A stretch of DNA of 64,000 nt from Paenibacillus tritici (GCF_013204885.1 NZ_JABMKX010000012.1:124001-188000); one strand, 5' to 3'; positions 54,189 through 63,241 are shown, counted from the stretch's first letter. The notes: generated by a model not told the origin, from the letters alone. Numbers and translations: made by a program.

Positions 54189-55547
54189 TTAGATAATCGT
54201 CTGTTTACGTTGCTCCAGATCATCCAAAATGCGTGTGTACTGTTTTTCCAATGAAAAGAATAGCAGTAGAACGGCTATACAGATGTAGACAATTAGAGGA
54301 ATATAGATATTAAAAACGATGATCATTTGTTTAGCTGTATCCGGTTGAACAGATGCACTCTCATTGTAATGCCCCCAGGCAAGCAACCAGCCAATTAGCG
54401 CTGTTCCAAGAGCCATTCCCATTTTAGCGCCAAATGAATTTACACTATTGGTTAAACCTACAATCCGCTGGCCATGCTTCCATTCTCCGTATTCGATTGT
54501 ATCGGTACCAAGGGGTGACATTACGACCATAAGCGGGATCATACCGAAGGATTGGAATACTGAGCCGACTAGACCAATTACGATACTAGTAGGATCAATA
54601 AGACGAATAATCAAGCCTATTATTCCAATAACTAATCCAATAAGTGCAGTATTACGTCTTCCGAAACGTTTCATCGACGGTCCGGATAGCAAAAAGATCA
54701 AAACTGTGGGGATTAATCCAATAGCCCCCATGATACTAACTAAATTAACGTTGCCCCATACATACTTGGCATAATACATACCTGCTGTATTTGAGAGAGC
54801 AAACAGAATATTAGCCAGAATGCTTACGAAAAATATTATTAGCCAGTACTTATTCTTGAACAAAAGTTTGAGAGCTGTTTGAAAAGGTAAAGATTTTTTG
54901 AGTTCTCCCGTTTCTTTCATTAAAGTCGTACTGTATTTCTCTTTGGTTGAACGAAATGCAATGTATACACTGCCGGAAGCAATCACACCAAAAATAACTG
55001 CAAGAATAGTCCATTGGGTTCTTCCCCCTCCCATTGCGTTAACAATAGGCAAAAATGCAATGGCTGTTATCATCCCGCCCAAATAACCGAATCCTGCCCG
55101 ATATGCCCCCATAAGTGAACGGTCAGTAGAGTTTTTGGTTGTCAGTGCCATTAAACTGCCATAAGGAATGGTAAGTGGAGTGTATACCCCAACGAAAAAG
55201 AGAAGGTTTGTCACTACTGCAAAAGTTATTTTGGCTGTAGCGCCTACATTAGGCACAGAAAAAATTAAAAGAGTCGAAATTAGTAAAGGGATTGTCATCC
55301 ATAAAAGCCATGGTCTAGCCTGCCCGTGTTTGGAACGGGTCCGGTCAACCATTACCCCCATTGCCACATCTGCTCCAGCATCAATTACTTTAGTCAGCAG
55401 CATGATTGTCCCCACAAGTCCGGCTGCAACGCCGACAATATCAGTGTAATAATACGTAACCAGACCCAGCAGACCAGAGGCTATATTTAACCCGAATTGC
55501 CCCATAGCATCTCCTAGTAAAGCCCGGTTGGTTAGTTCTCTTTTCAT
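54189..55547 (-). CDS. Glycoside-pentoside-hexuronide (GPH) cation symporter
   Basis: A 452-residue transporter with 12 predicted helices. The N-terminal 'YYYTDIVGVAAGLVGTIMLL' and 'DAGADVAMGVMVDRTRSKHG' (conserved D-x3-D and R-T-R-x-K-x-G) are MelB/XynT-family signatures. It imports glycosides with Na+ or H+. It is the first gene of the AraC-GH78-GH3-GH5 operon, which explains how the cytoplasmic enzymes meet their substrate without a binding protein. GGGGG precedes the ATG by seven bases, and a cre-like site lies at 55584-55597. Confidence 0.93.
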   Translation of the reverse strand: MKRELTNRALLGDAMGQFGLNIASGLLGLVTYYYTDIVGVAAGLVGTIMLLTKVIDAGADVAMGVMVDRTRSKHGQARPWLLWMTIPLLISTLLIFSVPNVGATAKITFAVVTNLLFFVGVYTPLTIPYGSLMALTTKNSTDRSLMGAYRAGFGYLGGMITAIAFLPIVNAMGGGRTQWTILAVIFGVIASGSVYIAFRSTKEKYSTTLMKETGELKKSLPFQTALKLLFKNKYWLIIFFVSILANILFALSNTAGMYYAKYVWGNVNLVSIMGAIGLIPTVLIFLLSGPSMKRFGRRNTALIGLVIGIIGLIIRLIDPTSIVIGLVGSVFQSFGMIPLMVVMSPLGTDTIEYGEWKHGQRIVGLTNSVNSFGAKMGMALGTALIGWLLAWGHYNESASVQPDTAKQMIIVFNIYIPLIVYICIAVLLLFFSLEKQYTRILDDLEQRKQTII

Positions 55548-55583
55548 GAGTGTGCCCCCTACATAGTTGAATAAATATCTTTA

Positions 55584-55597
55584 CGTTAACGCTTACA
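55584..55597 (-). promoter_or_regulatory. cre-like site upstream of the GPH operon
   Basis: Minus-strand TGTAAGCGTTAACG matches 13 of 14 positions of the cre consensus, 37-50 bp upstream of the symporter ATG, and could impose catabolite repression on the rhamnosidase operon. Confidence 0.55.
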
Positions 55598-55718
55598 ATA
55601 GTTAGTATAAAGTTACTGAAAACGATTTAATATAAGAAAACAAAGATTTATATTGATTTTTCAAGATGTTATTTTTACTATTGAAAGGATACTTAACATT
55701 TTGCAGGGAGCGGATATT

Positions 55719-56948
55719 GTGATTTCACAAAATGAGCTGGAGTTTGCGATTAAAATGTTGTATGAGACTTATCAGTTACCAGTACAATATATTGCGGCTG
55801 ACCACAGCAGCTTCATTCAACAGCCAGAGCAAACTGAGTTTAACCCAATGTTTCCCAATAGCAAAGCCGCATTAACCAATTTAATTGAAGGTGTTGATAC
55901 GCTTCAACAGCCAATACTTAAGATCACTGATTATATGGAGTACTTTCTGGTGATAAACGGCGGGGAACTTTTACGGAATGGATTTGTTGTAATCGGTCCT
56001 ACACTGGTAAGTGACATGCCCGAGGGATTCTTAGAGAGTTTGTTTCTGGAACTTCAAATTCCAGGGAATGTTCGAGATGCAATGCAAGCTTATTACGGTC
56101 AAATGAACTGGATCAATTTAGATAAATGGAATCAGATCAGTAAGCTGGCCGCATACGTATTGTTCCACAAAATGATTGATAAAGTTGAACTGGCTGAACA
56201 GCCAAAGTTACTTTCAAGTTTGGAGAACTCAGTAGAAAAGAATCTTCACTCCCGTAGATTGGAAACCGATTTCCACTTAAATTACCGGCTGGAGCAACAA
56301 ATCTGGCAGTGTGTTAGGGATGGAGATCGGGACAGATTAACAGTAGTTGCAAATACTCTTCAATTAGCGGGGTTTGGATTATTATCAACAAAAAGCCATA
56401 TACGCAACCTAAAAAATCAAGCAATTATCTCCATTTCTTTGGCAACCCGCGCTGCCGTGGATGGAGGGCTTTACCCTGAAATCGCATATACAATGAGTGA
56501 TACATTTATTTTGCAGGTGGAAGATACTAATGAAACGAATCAAATATATGTATTAATGATGCGATATTTATACAATTTGACAGATCGTGTACACACCAAT
56601 AAAGAAAAGTCCCATAGTCGTACAGTCTCTGTATGTCAAAATCATATTTATGACTATATTTTTGAGCGAATATCGGTACATACACTCGCCCAATTGGTTC
56701 GTTTACACCCTGTCTATCTTTCACAATTATTCAAAAAAGAAACCGGTTTTTCATTAAATCAGTATATTCAGCGGGAAAAAATTCGAGAGGCGCAAAAAAT
56801 GCTCATTCAATCCGATCTTTCTGCCACAGAAATATCGGCATTGCTTCAGTTTAATGATCAAAGCTATTTCAGTAGCATTTTTAAAAAGCTTACGGGTCTG
56901 ACACCGAATCAATACCGCAACAATCCACAAGCATCCCCGCTAAAGTGA
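55719..56948 (+). CDS. AraC family regulator (YesN-like, no receiver domain)
   Basis: A 409-residue regulator. The last 100 residues form an AraC domain ('ISVHTLAQLVRLHPVYLSQL', 'SATEISALLQFNDQSYFSSI', end 'LTGLTPNQYRNN'). The N-terminal 300 residues form a ligand-sensing region without receiver aspartates. I start at GTG 55719 because GGGAG lies eight bases upstream; the frame is open to a TTG at 55653 with no site. Divergent from the GPH operon, it is a second candidate regulator for that locus along with the internal AraC gene. Confidence 0.87.
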   Translation: MISQNELEFAIKMLYETYQLPVQYIAADHSSFIQQPEQTEFNPMFPNSKAALTNLIEGVDTLQQPILKITDYMEYFLVINGGELLRNGFVVIGPTLVSDMPEGFLESLFLELQIPGNVRDAMQAYYGQMNWINLDKWNQISKLAAYVLFHKMIDKVELAEQPKLLSSLENSVEKNLHSRRLETDFHLNYRLEQQIWQCVRDGDRDRLTVVANTLQLAGFGLLSTKSHIRNLKNQAIISISLATRAAVDGGLYPEIAYTMSDTFILQVEDTNETNQIYVLMMRYLYNLTDRVHTNKEKSHSRTVSVCQNHIYDYIFERISVHTLAQLVRLHPVYLSQLFKKETGFSLNQYIQREKIREAQKMLIQSDLSATEISALLQFNDQSYFSSIFKKLTGLTPNQYRNNPQASPLK

Positions 56949-56966
56949 GGATGCTTACAAATTAGA

Positions 56967-57977
56967 TTAATCATACACTTCAAGTTCACTGAGACATTTC
57001 ATTACTGTGCTTCTTGAATAAATGTATTGAAGCTTACCGTAGACCTTTCCATATCTGTACGTTTCTATACTCATAATCAGAAAAATATATAGTTTATATA
57101 ATTGCATACGTAAATAATCTTCCCTGGTGATCTCAAGCGCTTTATTAAAACTCCTGCTATATGCATGCCAGAACTGCTTTTCGTTTCTCACATCTTTAAA
57201 CAGCATAAACGCCGGTGGAAAGTCAGCATAAGGGTCTCCCCAAAAGGAGCGTTCAAAATCAATAATCGCTTCAATCTTATAATCATCATTATCCTCAATT
57301 ACAAAAATGTTCCCTGGCCATAAGTCAAAGCTTACTAAACTGGGTACTTTTATAGCTTCTAGAAGATGTTCCTTTTGTTTTATTATCGTCTCAATGCGGT
57401 TATATGGCAGTTTAACATTCAGTCTTTTCCCATCCTGAAGAATCATTTGCATCATATGCCAGTAGGCTTCCTTCCAGGTTCTAAACTGAAGTTTATCGTC
57501 CTCTGAGAAGTAACCAAAATAACTCCCTTGAATTTGATGCAGCTGTGAAATATAACCTCCCAATTCCACTTTTATCTTGTCAAGTAGAGCAGTATTCAGC
57601 TTTTTTCTAAGACTATGCATCGTCTGTCCTTTAAGCGCACTCATAAAAAAGTAATCACTTGGAATCAGGCGCCTGGTAAAATCATAGCCCATAATATCGG
57701 GTATAGGTATACTCGTAGTTGAAGCAATATGCTGATAAACTTCGACTTCTGTTCTCATCAGATTTTTTTCATAAGCCAATAGGGAAGCATCAGGATGTAC
57801 AGATACTTTCAGCACCACCTCTTGTTTCAAGCCCGGTAACTCTAATAAGTATGCCGAGTTGAACATGCCCCCCTTAAGCTCCTTAATGACACCAACAGTA
57901 GTATTATCTCCAAATTGATTAGCGGCAAGTTTGACGATCTCTAGTCTCGTTAATCGATGCTTTGTCCTGCTTCTCAC
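56967..57977 (-). CDS. Aminoglycoside phosphotransferase-like (APH/choline kinase fold) protein
   Basis: A 336-residue kinase-like protein. 'EVVLKVS' carries the ATP Lys, the catalytic loop reads 'SFDLWPGNIFV' and the metal-binding Asp is in 'IIDFERSFWGDP'. The usual HxD His is replaced by Ser-Phe in the catalytic loop, while Asp and Asn remain. The start is GTG 57977 with GGAGGGG seven bases before it. Substrates of these proteins vary (aminoglycosides, sugars, homoserine), so this should not be read as a resistance gene. It lies convergent to the AraC gene with an 18-bp gap. Confidence 0.8.
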   Translation of the reverse strand: MRSRTKHRLTRLEIVKLAANQFGDNTTVGVIKELKGGMFNSAYLLELPGLKQEVVLKVSVHPDASLLAYEKNLMRTEVEVYQHIASTTSIPIPDIMGYDFTRRLIPSDYFFMSALKGQTMHSLRKKLNTALLDKIKVELGGYISQLHQIQGSYFGYFSEDDKLQFRTWKEAYWHMMQMILQDGKRLNVKLPYNRIETIIKQKEHLLEAIKVPSLVSFDLWPGNIFVIEDNDDYKIEAIIDFERSFWGDPYADFPPAFMLFKDVRNEKQFWHAYSRSFNKALEITREDYLRMQLYKLYIFLIMSIETYRYGKVYGKLQYIYSRSTVMKCLSELEVYD

Positions 57978-58280
57978 AAACTATCCCCTCCGAAATTAAG
58001 CAGTCAAAATAGAGTTATAGACTTTCTAATTGAAAAATCCGGATAATTAATATTCCAGATAAATCCTTTTTTCAAAAATAACAAGATCGTGGAATCAATA
58101 CTATGTGAAAATGCGACAAAAGCTTTTGAGACGTCCAGCCAACAACTTTAAATGTAGTTCTCCAGAATTGAACATATAATTCATAGCTTTAAGAATTAAT
58201 TGAAAAAACTTTAGCTGAATAAAGAGGCATATCATTTGATATGCCCCTTCATCCATCTTACTGCAATTAATTAAAACATT
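57978..58280. other. Intergenic stretch between the APH-like and GH28-like genes
   Basis: Only a hairpin is recognised: AGGCATATCA pairs with TGATATGCC(T) at about 58222-58244. On the minus strand TCTTTATTC follows, so it is the probable terminator of the beta-helix enzyme ending at 58281. No gene is seen. Confidence 0.5.
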
Positions 58281-60242
58281 TTATTTGAACTGGAACCAAG
58301 TTAAATTGGCAACTGTGGTTGAATCTGATTTCACAAAAGTAACATATACCGTATGAGTTCCTACCGCTGTCCCGGCATTAAGCGGGATATTCTTGAGTGA
58401 CCATGTCTGCCATCCGCCTGTGCTTTCTGCCGTCCAAGAACCCAGCATAGGGCCTGTAGGGCTATCCAAGTGGAATTCTATCTTTCCGCCGGAGTTAGCG
58501 GATGCAACCTTCATATCAATACTTGTTTTAGCTGTACTGCCAAAGTCTACATTTTTAAATGCTATATAGTCGCCATTACTCCCTCCACCCACATTCACCC
58601 CGCCGTCAGTGCTTGACTCATAGGACATAACACCTGAACTAAGGTTATAGCCTTCCGCTTCAAATTTCAATGTGTTGAATTTTGGCTCTGCAGCATAGCT
58701 GTTCGTATCTGTTATTTTCAAATCTGTCAAATTATTTACCGCAGCTCCACCGACGCGAACATTGTTTAATGTCACTCCGGAGACCGTAGATGTGTCATTC
58801 CAACCCTTCATGATTGAAACTTCACCCAAAGCGCGTAAATTGATATTATTATAAACCACATTTTTGATCGGACCGGTTTTTGCAGAAAGATCAAACCATC
58901 TGGAGTGAACACCGGATCTTGGCCAGAAACCTTCTACATCTATATTGTCGAATACGATGTTCTGTGCTGCTGGAGTTCCATAGAGATGACCTACCGCTAA
59001 AGCGCGCCAGCACCGGTATACATAAGAGTTTTTAACAACGATACCATCCTGAAGCTGTTTTACTCCATCTCCGACCTTGAATGCTCCACATCTGCTCCAG
59101 GCCAAAGCATCATCCACCACTACATTTGACTGGCTTTCAGGACTTCCCGGCCAGTTTGCAGCTATATCCGTAGTGGCTACATCCCAGGTCTTAAAGGAGT
59201 AGGTGTCATCCTCCGATACTGCTACAGTGTGCTTAATGAGTACATTCTGGCTCTCTTGAATGTCTATGGCATCATTTTCATAATCAAGTTCATTGTTGTT
59301 GAAGTGCTTGGTATTCTGGAAGGTTACGTTATTAGATCTGGTAACGATTGTAGCCCAGCCTCCGCTGTCTCTTATGGTTATGCCGTCAACCGTGAAGTTG
59401 CTGCACTGCAAGGGTACAAGAATATTGTTCAGATAATTGTTTGTATTTCTCATATAATGGCCATTGCCGTCAATTGTTCCCCTGCCGTATATCTTAATAT
59501 TGTTTGCATTGGTTTCGGTATAAATAAACCAGGTTCCATCCTTATTCAGAGAATTCTTATGGAAATGGGTAGTGTAATCGCTTGGATTTCCTGAACCCCT
59601 TATAACAGAACCACCCTCCAGATACACCGAAACATTGCTTTTTAGAACAAGGTTTCCGCTCTTGTACACTCCGGCTGGAACGTATACGATACCGCCACCT
59701 GCTGCGTTAGCCGCATTGATGGCGTTCTGTATTGCAGTTGTAGCCAAAGCGGCCCCGGTACTGTCGGCACCGTACCCGGTTTTAACATTGTATATCCCTG
59801 TACCGGATGAAGCCGGAACATTGGTTTCAAGAGCATCTGCCGCAATCACCAGATCCTTCAGGTTATTGATTTTAACGATAAGATAGGTTGGTGATGAAAG
59901 TGTAAAGGTAAGTGTATTCCCGCTCTTGGTTGCAGTGATTCCCAAAGCTTTGGGAGAAATATTATAGGTATTGATTGGCTCGCTTGCTGTTATTGTGATT
60001 GTAGTCGTACCTGAAAAAGAGAAATTACAATAATTATAGTTTACAAATACCTCCGAAGTGTCGTTTACCGGTATATTCGTAGAGTCTGCTGTTACCGTGT
60101 ATTGACTGGTCGTGGTATAGATCGACGGTAATGGATAGCTTACAATTGTACCCGCCGCGCTTGCTGTCGAAGGAAAGACAGGTAACAGATTGGCCATACA
60201 AAAAATTAATAATGCACTTAATAACTTTAACTTCCTTAACAT
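58281..60242 (-). CDS. Secreted GH28-like right-handed beta-helix glycosidase with C-terminal CBM6-like domain
   Basis: A 653-residue protein with signal peptide 1-29 ('LLPVFPSTASAA' end). Residues 30-150 form an N-terminal beta domain; about 155-510 form a parallel beta-helix resembling GH28 or related pectin-active families, with 'NVKTGYGADSTGAALATTAI' near 153, 'GRGTIDGNGHYM' and clustered acids in 'YENDAIDIQES' and 'VSEDDTYSFKTW'. Residues 520-653 are a CBM6-like beta-sandwich ('FEAEGYNLSSGV' start, 'YVTFVKSDSTTVANLTWFQF' end). The exact GH28 signature is not complete, so a related beta-helix family is possible. It is monocistronic, with GAGGTG seven bases before the ATG. It probably attacks a pectin-like polymer. 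Confidence 0.85.
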   Translation of the reverse strand: MLRKLKLLSALLIFCMANLLPVFPSTASAAGTIVSYPLPSIYTTTSQYTVTADSTNIPVNDTSEVFVNYNYCNFSFSGTTTITITASEPINTYNISPKALGITATKSGNTLTFTLSSPTYLIVKINNLKDLVIAADALETNVPASSGTGIYNVKTGYGADSTGAALATTAIQNAINAANAAGGGIVYVPAGVYKSGNLVLKSNVSVYLEGGSVIRGSGNPSDYTTHFHKNSLNKDGTWFIYTETNANNIKIYGRGTIDGNGHYMRNTNNYLNNILVPLQCSNFTVDGITIRDSGGWATIVTRSNNVTFQNTKHFNNNELDYENDAIDIQESQNVLIKHTVAVSEDDTYSFKTWDVATTDIAANWPGSPESQSNVVVDDALAWSRCGAFKVGDGVKQLQDGIVVKNSYVYRCWRALAVGHLYGTPAAQNIVFDNIDVEGFWPRSGVHSRWFDLSAKTGPIKNVVYNNINLRALGEVSIMKGWNDTSTVSGVTLNNVRVGGAAVNNLTDLKITDTNSYAAEPKFNTLKFEAEGYNLSSGVMSYESSTDGGVNVGGGSNGDYIAFKNVDFGSTAKTSIDMKVASANSGGKIEFHLDSPTGPMLGSWTAESTGGWQTWSLKNIPLNAGTAVGTHTVYVTFVKSDSTTVANLTWFQFK

Positions 60243-60480
60243 AACTAAACACCTCTTTCATCTTTTTTTAGAGCACCTCGAAGTGTTCCAGATCATCGGT
60301 AACCTCAGTTCCCCCTTATATATCCATTTTGTATTCGCTTACAACCTGATTATAGACGGATTGGCACATCCGGATAAGGCGGGTAAGCCCACATTTAGGG
60401 CAGATATCTGCAGCAGCTTTATACAGAGAAGGGAGGCCACCTCCGCCCTGCGGACATGCCTCCCCTGCGCATTCTTATTA
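60243..60480. other. Non-coding stretch with a hairpin
   Basis: GGGAGGC (about 60430) pairs with GCCTCCC (about 60462) around a GC-rich loop. A minus-strand frame contains 'ICPKCG' and could be a zinc-ribbon relic, but there is no start and several frames overlap, so I make no gene call. Confidence 0.35.
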
Positions 60481-60639
60481 CCTATTTCGAAGCGATTTAA
60501 TCCGCTTAACAACATCCCGATACCTGCACCACTTAGCAACATCCCCAGGACGATTCCCTTCTTGTCCGGGAACTGACCCAGCATGAGGGACATGAGTGAA
60601 GTGATTAGTCGCATAAGCAACATTTTGACCTGCTTGATT

Positions 60640-60807
60640 AGTGACGATTGCCCCGGCAATGTTTGGGTATGAAAGTTTGGCACTTGTTCCGTTAAGCGAT
60701 TTGACCTGAATACTCGTCGCCCGAGATTTCGCCCAGGTTACACCAACCTCAAATCCGCCTCGTGCTTTTATTCCTGAGAAACTCCCAGTTGTCCAAGTTG
60801 AAGGCAT
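60640..60807 (-). pseudogene. Fragment of a GH95-like alpha-L-fucosidase C-terminus
   Basis: The minus strand encodes 'GIKARGGFEVGVTWAKSR' and 'IQVKSLNG', matching the closing beta domain typical of GH95 fucosidases ('GLRARGGFEVDxxW...'). About 50 residues remain of a protein near 800. It abuts the SLH fragment in a different reading frame, so both are leftovers of deleted genes. It is not functional. Confidence 0.6.
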
Positions 60808-60810
60808 TTG

Positions 60811-60948
60811 TTACCGACTCTGTCGATAGCCCCAGTCCTCTTACCAGTAGTGCCGCAAATTGCGCACGTGTAACTTGGCCTGCCGGTGCAAACGCCTGAT
60901 CCGTCATTCCGTTAATGATCAGTTTAGAGGCTAAGGTAGCATAAGACT
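60811..60948 (-). pseudogene. SLH-domain fragment
   Basis: The minus strand reads 'LASKLIINGMTDQAFAPA' then 'GQVTRAQFAALLVRGLGL', a nearly complete SLH repeat, with no start and no full protein. It is a relic of an S-layer-type surface enzyme joined by deletion to the fucosidase fragment. Confidence 0.7.
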
Positions 60949-61041
60949 TTCTTAAATTTGTTTAACCCAAATAATAGTCCTCACAAGTAATTATGGTCAA
61001 TGATCTCGAGAATAGTTGATTCAAGCGTGGGATCAGATGGT

Positions 61042-61170
61042 ATGTTGCATGAGCCGCTCTTTTTCTTAATTCCGCTGGGCTTCCTGTTTCTTTTCAGTGG
61101 TATTATCGCTTTGCTGTTTGTGGGTTTAGGTTCAGCCCTTAATAAGAAAAAAAATTATCGTAAAATATAA
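61042..61170 (+). CDS. Small hydrophobic membrane peptide, 42 residues
   Basis: The frame 61042-61170 encodes a single predicted membrane helix ('FLIPLGFLFLFSGIIALLFV') and a basic tail 'NKKKNYRK', giving a plausible inside-positive topology. It may begin at the GTG 61027. No ribosome site is strong, no family is recognised, and it could be a remnant. Confidence 0.35.
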   Translation: MLHEPLFFLIPLGFLFLFSGIIALLFVGLGSALNKKKNYRKI

Positions 61171-61187
61171 ATATGAGATAGACCCTA

Positions 61188-62078
61188 TTAACTCAACTTC
61201 TGCTGGAGTAAAACTGTCAGCTCTTCAGCCGTATCCCAAACGATCGGACGGATATTTTTCACCTGTACAAAAAGGTTATCGGCATCGCTGCTGTTCACAG
61301 TCCAAATCACTGGTATGTTCAAACCGAGCGCATATCCTGCAGTAAAATATACCTCAGGGGATTGACCCGTTAAATCAGCGATAATCAGTTTACTCTCCTC
61401 TATAAGCTCCAAGGAATACGGTTCACGGTTTTGCGATGTCGTATGCCTTAGCAAACGTGGTATATAACCAAACTGCTCGATTTTAGGAAGCAGTTTTTCC
61501 ACCCACACCGTGTGCAAATCCTCCGCATCGGACATTAGAACGATACAGGGTTTTAATTTTTTGCCTCCTGCGATTGCCGCAGCTTCATTCCATCCCGCGT
61601 CCGTCAACTTAAAGGTCATGCCTTCCCTAATCATAGACTGATCGTTAATCAGCTTATCTATGATATATACCAGTTCTTGCAGATTAGGCGAATACGTCAG
61701 GTTATAGCTACTGGAGAGTGGTTGAATAACAACGGATTCCCCGGGGGCTTCAGAATGTCTGTATAAGTATTGCAGTAAAAGGTTTCCTTTATCTTCAATC
61801 GTCACTGGAATTTTCGGGGAATTTACAATGGATTCTAAATCGTCGGCCGATAGACTGAACTTCTCTCCACGATCTGTCAGCTCCCGTATATAAGCCGATA
61901 CGACATGAAACATATCGCGTTTCTTTTGATGCGCGAGAGAATTTATAGGCTCATAGCTGTCTCTCAATAAGTTATAGAACCCGTCAGGAGAACAATTACA
62001 ACCTAAATATCTATCGTAATCGCCTTCCGATGTAATGGATACCATCTCATCACAGAACAAGCAGTATTTCTTAATCAT
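61188..62078 (-). CDS. Protein with N-terminal zinc-finger-like motif and C-terminal nucleoside 2-deoxyribosyltransferase-like domain
   Basis: A 296-residue protein. Cysteines in 'CLFCDEM' and 'LGCNC' at 6-28 suggest metal binding. Residues about 176-296 resemble the nucleoside 2-deoxyribosyltransferase/TIR-like group: an opening strand 'CIVLMSDAED', a middle helix, then 'LIIADLTGQSPEVYFTAGYA', close to the usual 'ADLTGxNPNVxYELGxA'. The Glu that normally follows the Tyr is Thr here, so the classical catalytic residue may be absent. The full product has no function I can name. It stands alone between relics. Confidence 0.7.
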   Translation of the reverse strand: MIKKYCLFCDEMVSITSEGDYDRYLGCNCSPDGFYNLLRDSYEPINSLAHQKKRDMFHVVSAYIRELTDRGEKFSLSADDLESIVNSPKIPVTIEDKGNLLLQYLYRHSEAPGESVVIQPLSSSYNLTYSPNLQELVYIIDKLINDQSMIREGMTFKLTDAGWNEAAAIAGGKKLKPCIVLMSDAEDLHTVWVEKLLPKIEQFGYIPRLLRHTTSQNREPYSLELIEESKLIIADLTGQSPEVYFTAGYALGLNIPVIWTVNSSDADNLFVQVKNIRPIVWDTAEELTVLLQQKLS

Positions 62079-62157
62079 TACAACTCATCACCTCTTATTA
62101 ATTGATATCCCCTTACCTTACCAAGAATATCTTAAAAAGTTGACAAGAAGATATTTC

Positions 62158-62322
62158 CTATAGTGCAAAATACAATTTTCCACACGCAGTATCAATCGCT
62201 TTACCGATGAGATACGGTCCAATCGACGAAAGAAGAGCATTCGACACAGTAAATACATATACAATGATTAACCCGAACCGTTGACGATTCAAATAAGTCC
62301 AGATGCGTTTAAGCGTGCTCAC
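62158..62322 (-). pseudogene. N-terminal fragment of the second ABC exporter subunit
   Basis: A frame from GTG 62322 to TAG 62158 encodes 54 residues starting 'STLKRIWTYLNRQRFGL', then 'LLSSIGPYLIGKAIDT', matching the first helices of a heterodimeric ABC multidrug exporter subunit. It directly follows the first subunit fragment and stops after the first helices. Confidence 0.7.
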
Positions 62323-62575
62323 TTGATTTTTAGCACGTACGATTGGCGCACCGCTACCACGCCCACCCCACCAATTAGACCGACAAATGCTACTCCTAGC
62401 ATGGTCAATCCCGTCGAATAAATATGTGATAAATCTTTCGTCATAATCCCATAATCCATAATGCTCGCCATTAGTGTAGTCTGAAGCAAATCCATAAACA
62501 CTTCGAGCATCATCATAAGTAGTGCTACACAGACCACACCCAATATGGTCTTAAGTAACTCTTAAGTTTCCACAT
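62319..62575 (-). pseudogene. N-terminal fragment of the first ABC exporter subunit, frameshifted
   Basis: The frame starts 'MWKLKSYLRPYWVWSV' at 62575, hits a stop near 62533, and continues in another frame with 'LMMMLEVFMDLLQTTLMASI' and 'IYSTGLTMLGVAFVGLIGGV', the first two membrane helices of an ABC exporter. Less than 90 of some 580 residues remain, followed at once by the start of the partner gene. Confidence 0.75.
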
Positions 62576-62759
62576 TTAATTTTCACGTAAACGCCATTCC
62601 AGCCGACACATTATCTACCTCCAATAAACTAATCAAATATTGACAAGGTACAAAGAATAGAACTATAATCTATACAATTCATATAAAAATACTATGAATT
62701 GAATGATATTCGAAGTATCTACTCTTAATTGGGTTGTCCAGAAGAAGGAGTGTAAACAC

Positions 62760-63206
62760 ATGCCAAATGTTCAAACTTTCAAAGCAACTGCTCATTTACA
62801 AGATGGGGTTAAGGTTATTACAAAAGCAAGACAATTCGAGCTTGTCATCGACGAACCTCAAAGTCTTGGGGGTACAAATACTGGAATGAATCCTGTTGAA
62901 GCTTTGCTTGCTTCTTTAGGAGCCTGCCAATCTATTGTTGCCCGAGTTTATGCCTCAAAATTCGAGGTGGAACTTGAAGATTTCAAAGTTGACGTAGAAG
63001 GCGATCTGGATCTCGACGGATTTTTTAACCGTTCCGAAGTCCGTCCTGGTTATTCCGATATTCGATATACATTCTACATAAAGACCTCATCGCCTGCCGA
63101 GAAGGTTGAAGCATTCGTGCAATTTTTAGAAAGTAAATGCCCTGTAGGTGACACGATTGCTGCCCCGGTGAATCTTAAGCTGAATCGTATTATTATTGAG
63201 AATTAA
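62760..63206 (+). CDS. OsmC/Ohr family peroxiredoxin-like protein
   Basis: A 148-residue thiol protein. The two redox cysteines of the family are present: Cys56 in 'ASLGACQSIV' and Cys127 in 'LESKCPVGDT'. Such proteins reduce organic hydroperoxides with a dithiol partner, or act as OsmC stress proteins. AAGGAG lies nine bases before ATG 62760; the frame is open to 62703 with no site. Confidence 0.92.
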   Translation: MPNVQTFKATAHLQDGVKVITKARQFELVIDEPQSLGGTNTGMNPVEALLASLGACQSIVARVYASKFEVELEDFKVDVEGDLDLDGFFNRSEVRPGYSDIRYTFYIKTSSPAEKVEAFVQFLESKCPVGDTIAAPVNLKLNRIIIEN

Positions 63207-63241
63207 ACTTTTGTATATCTATAGTATCTAGGAGGTACCTA

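Noticed and set aside
60339..60683. 114-codon minus-strand frame with a hydrophobic stretch
   Set aside because: It overlaps other relic frames, lacks a ribosome site, and reads across the fucosidase fragment; it is probably an accidental frame.
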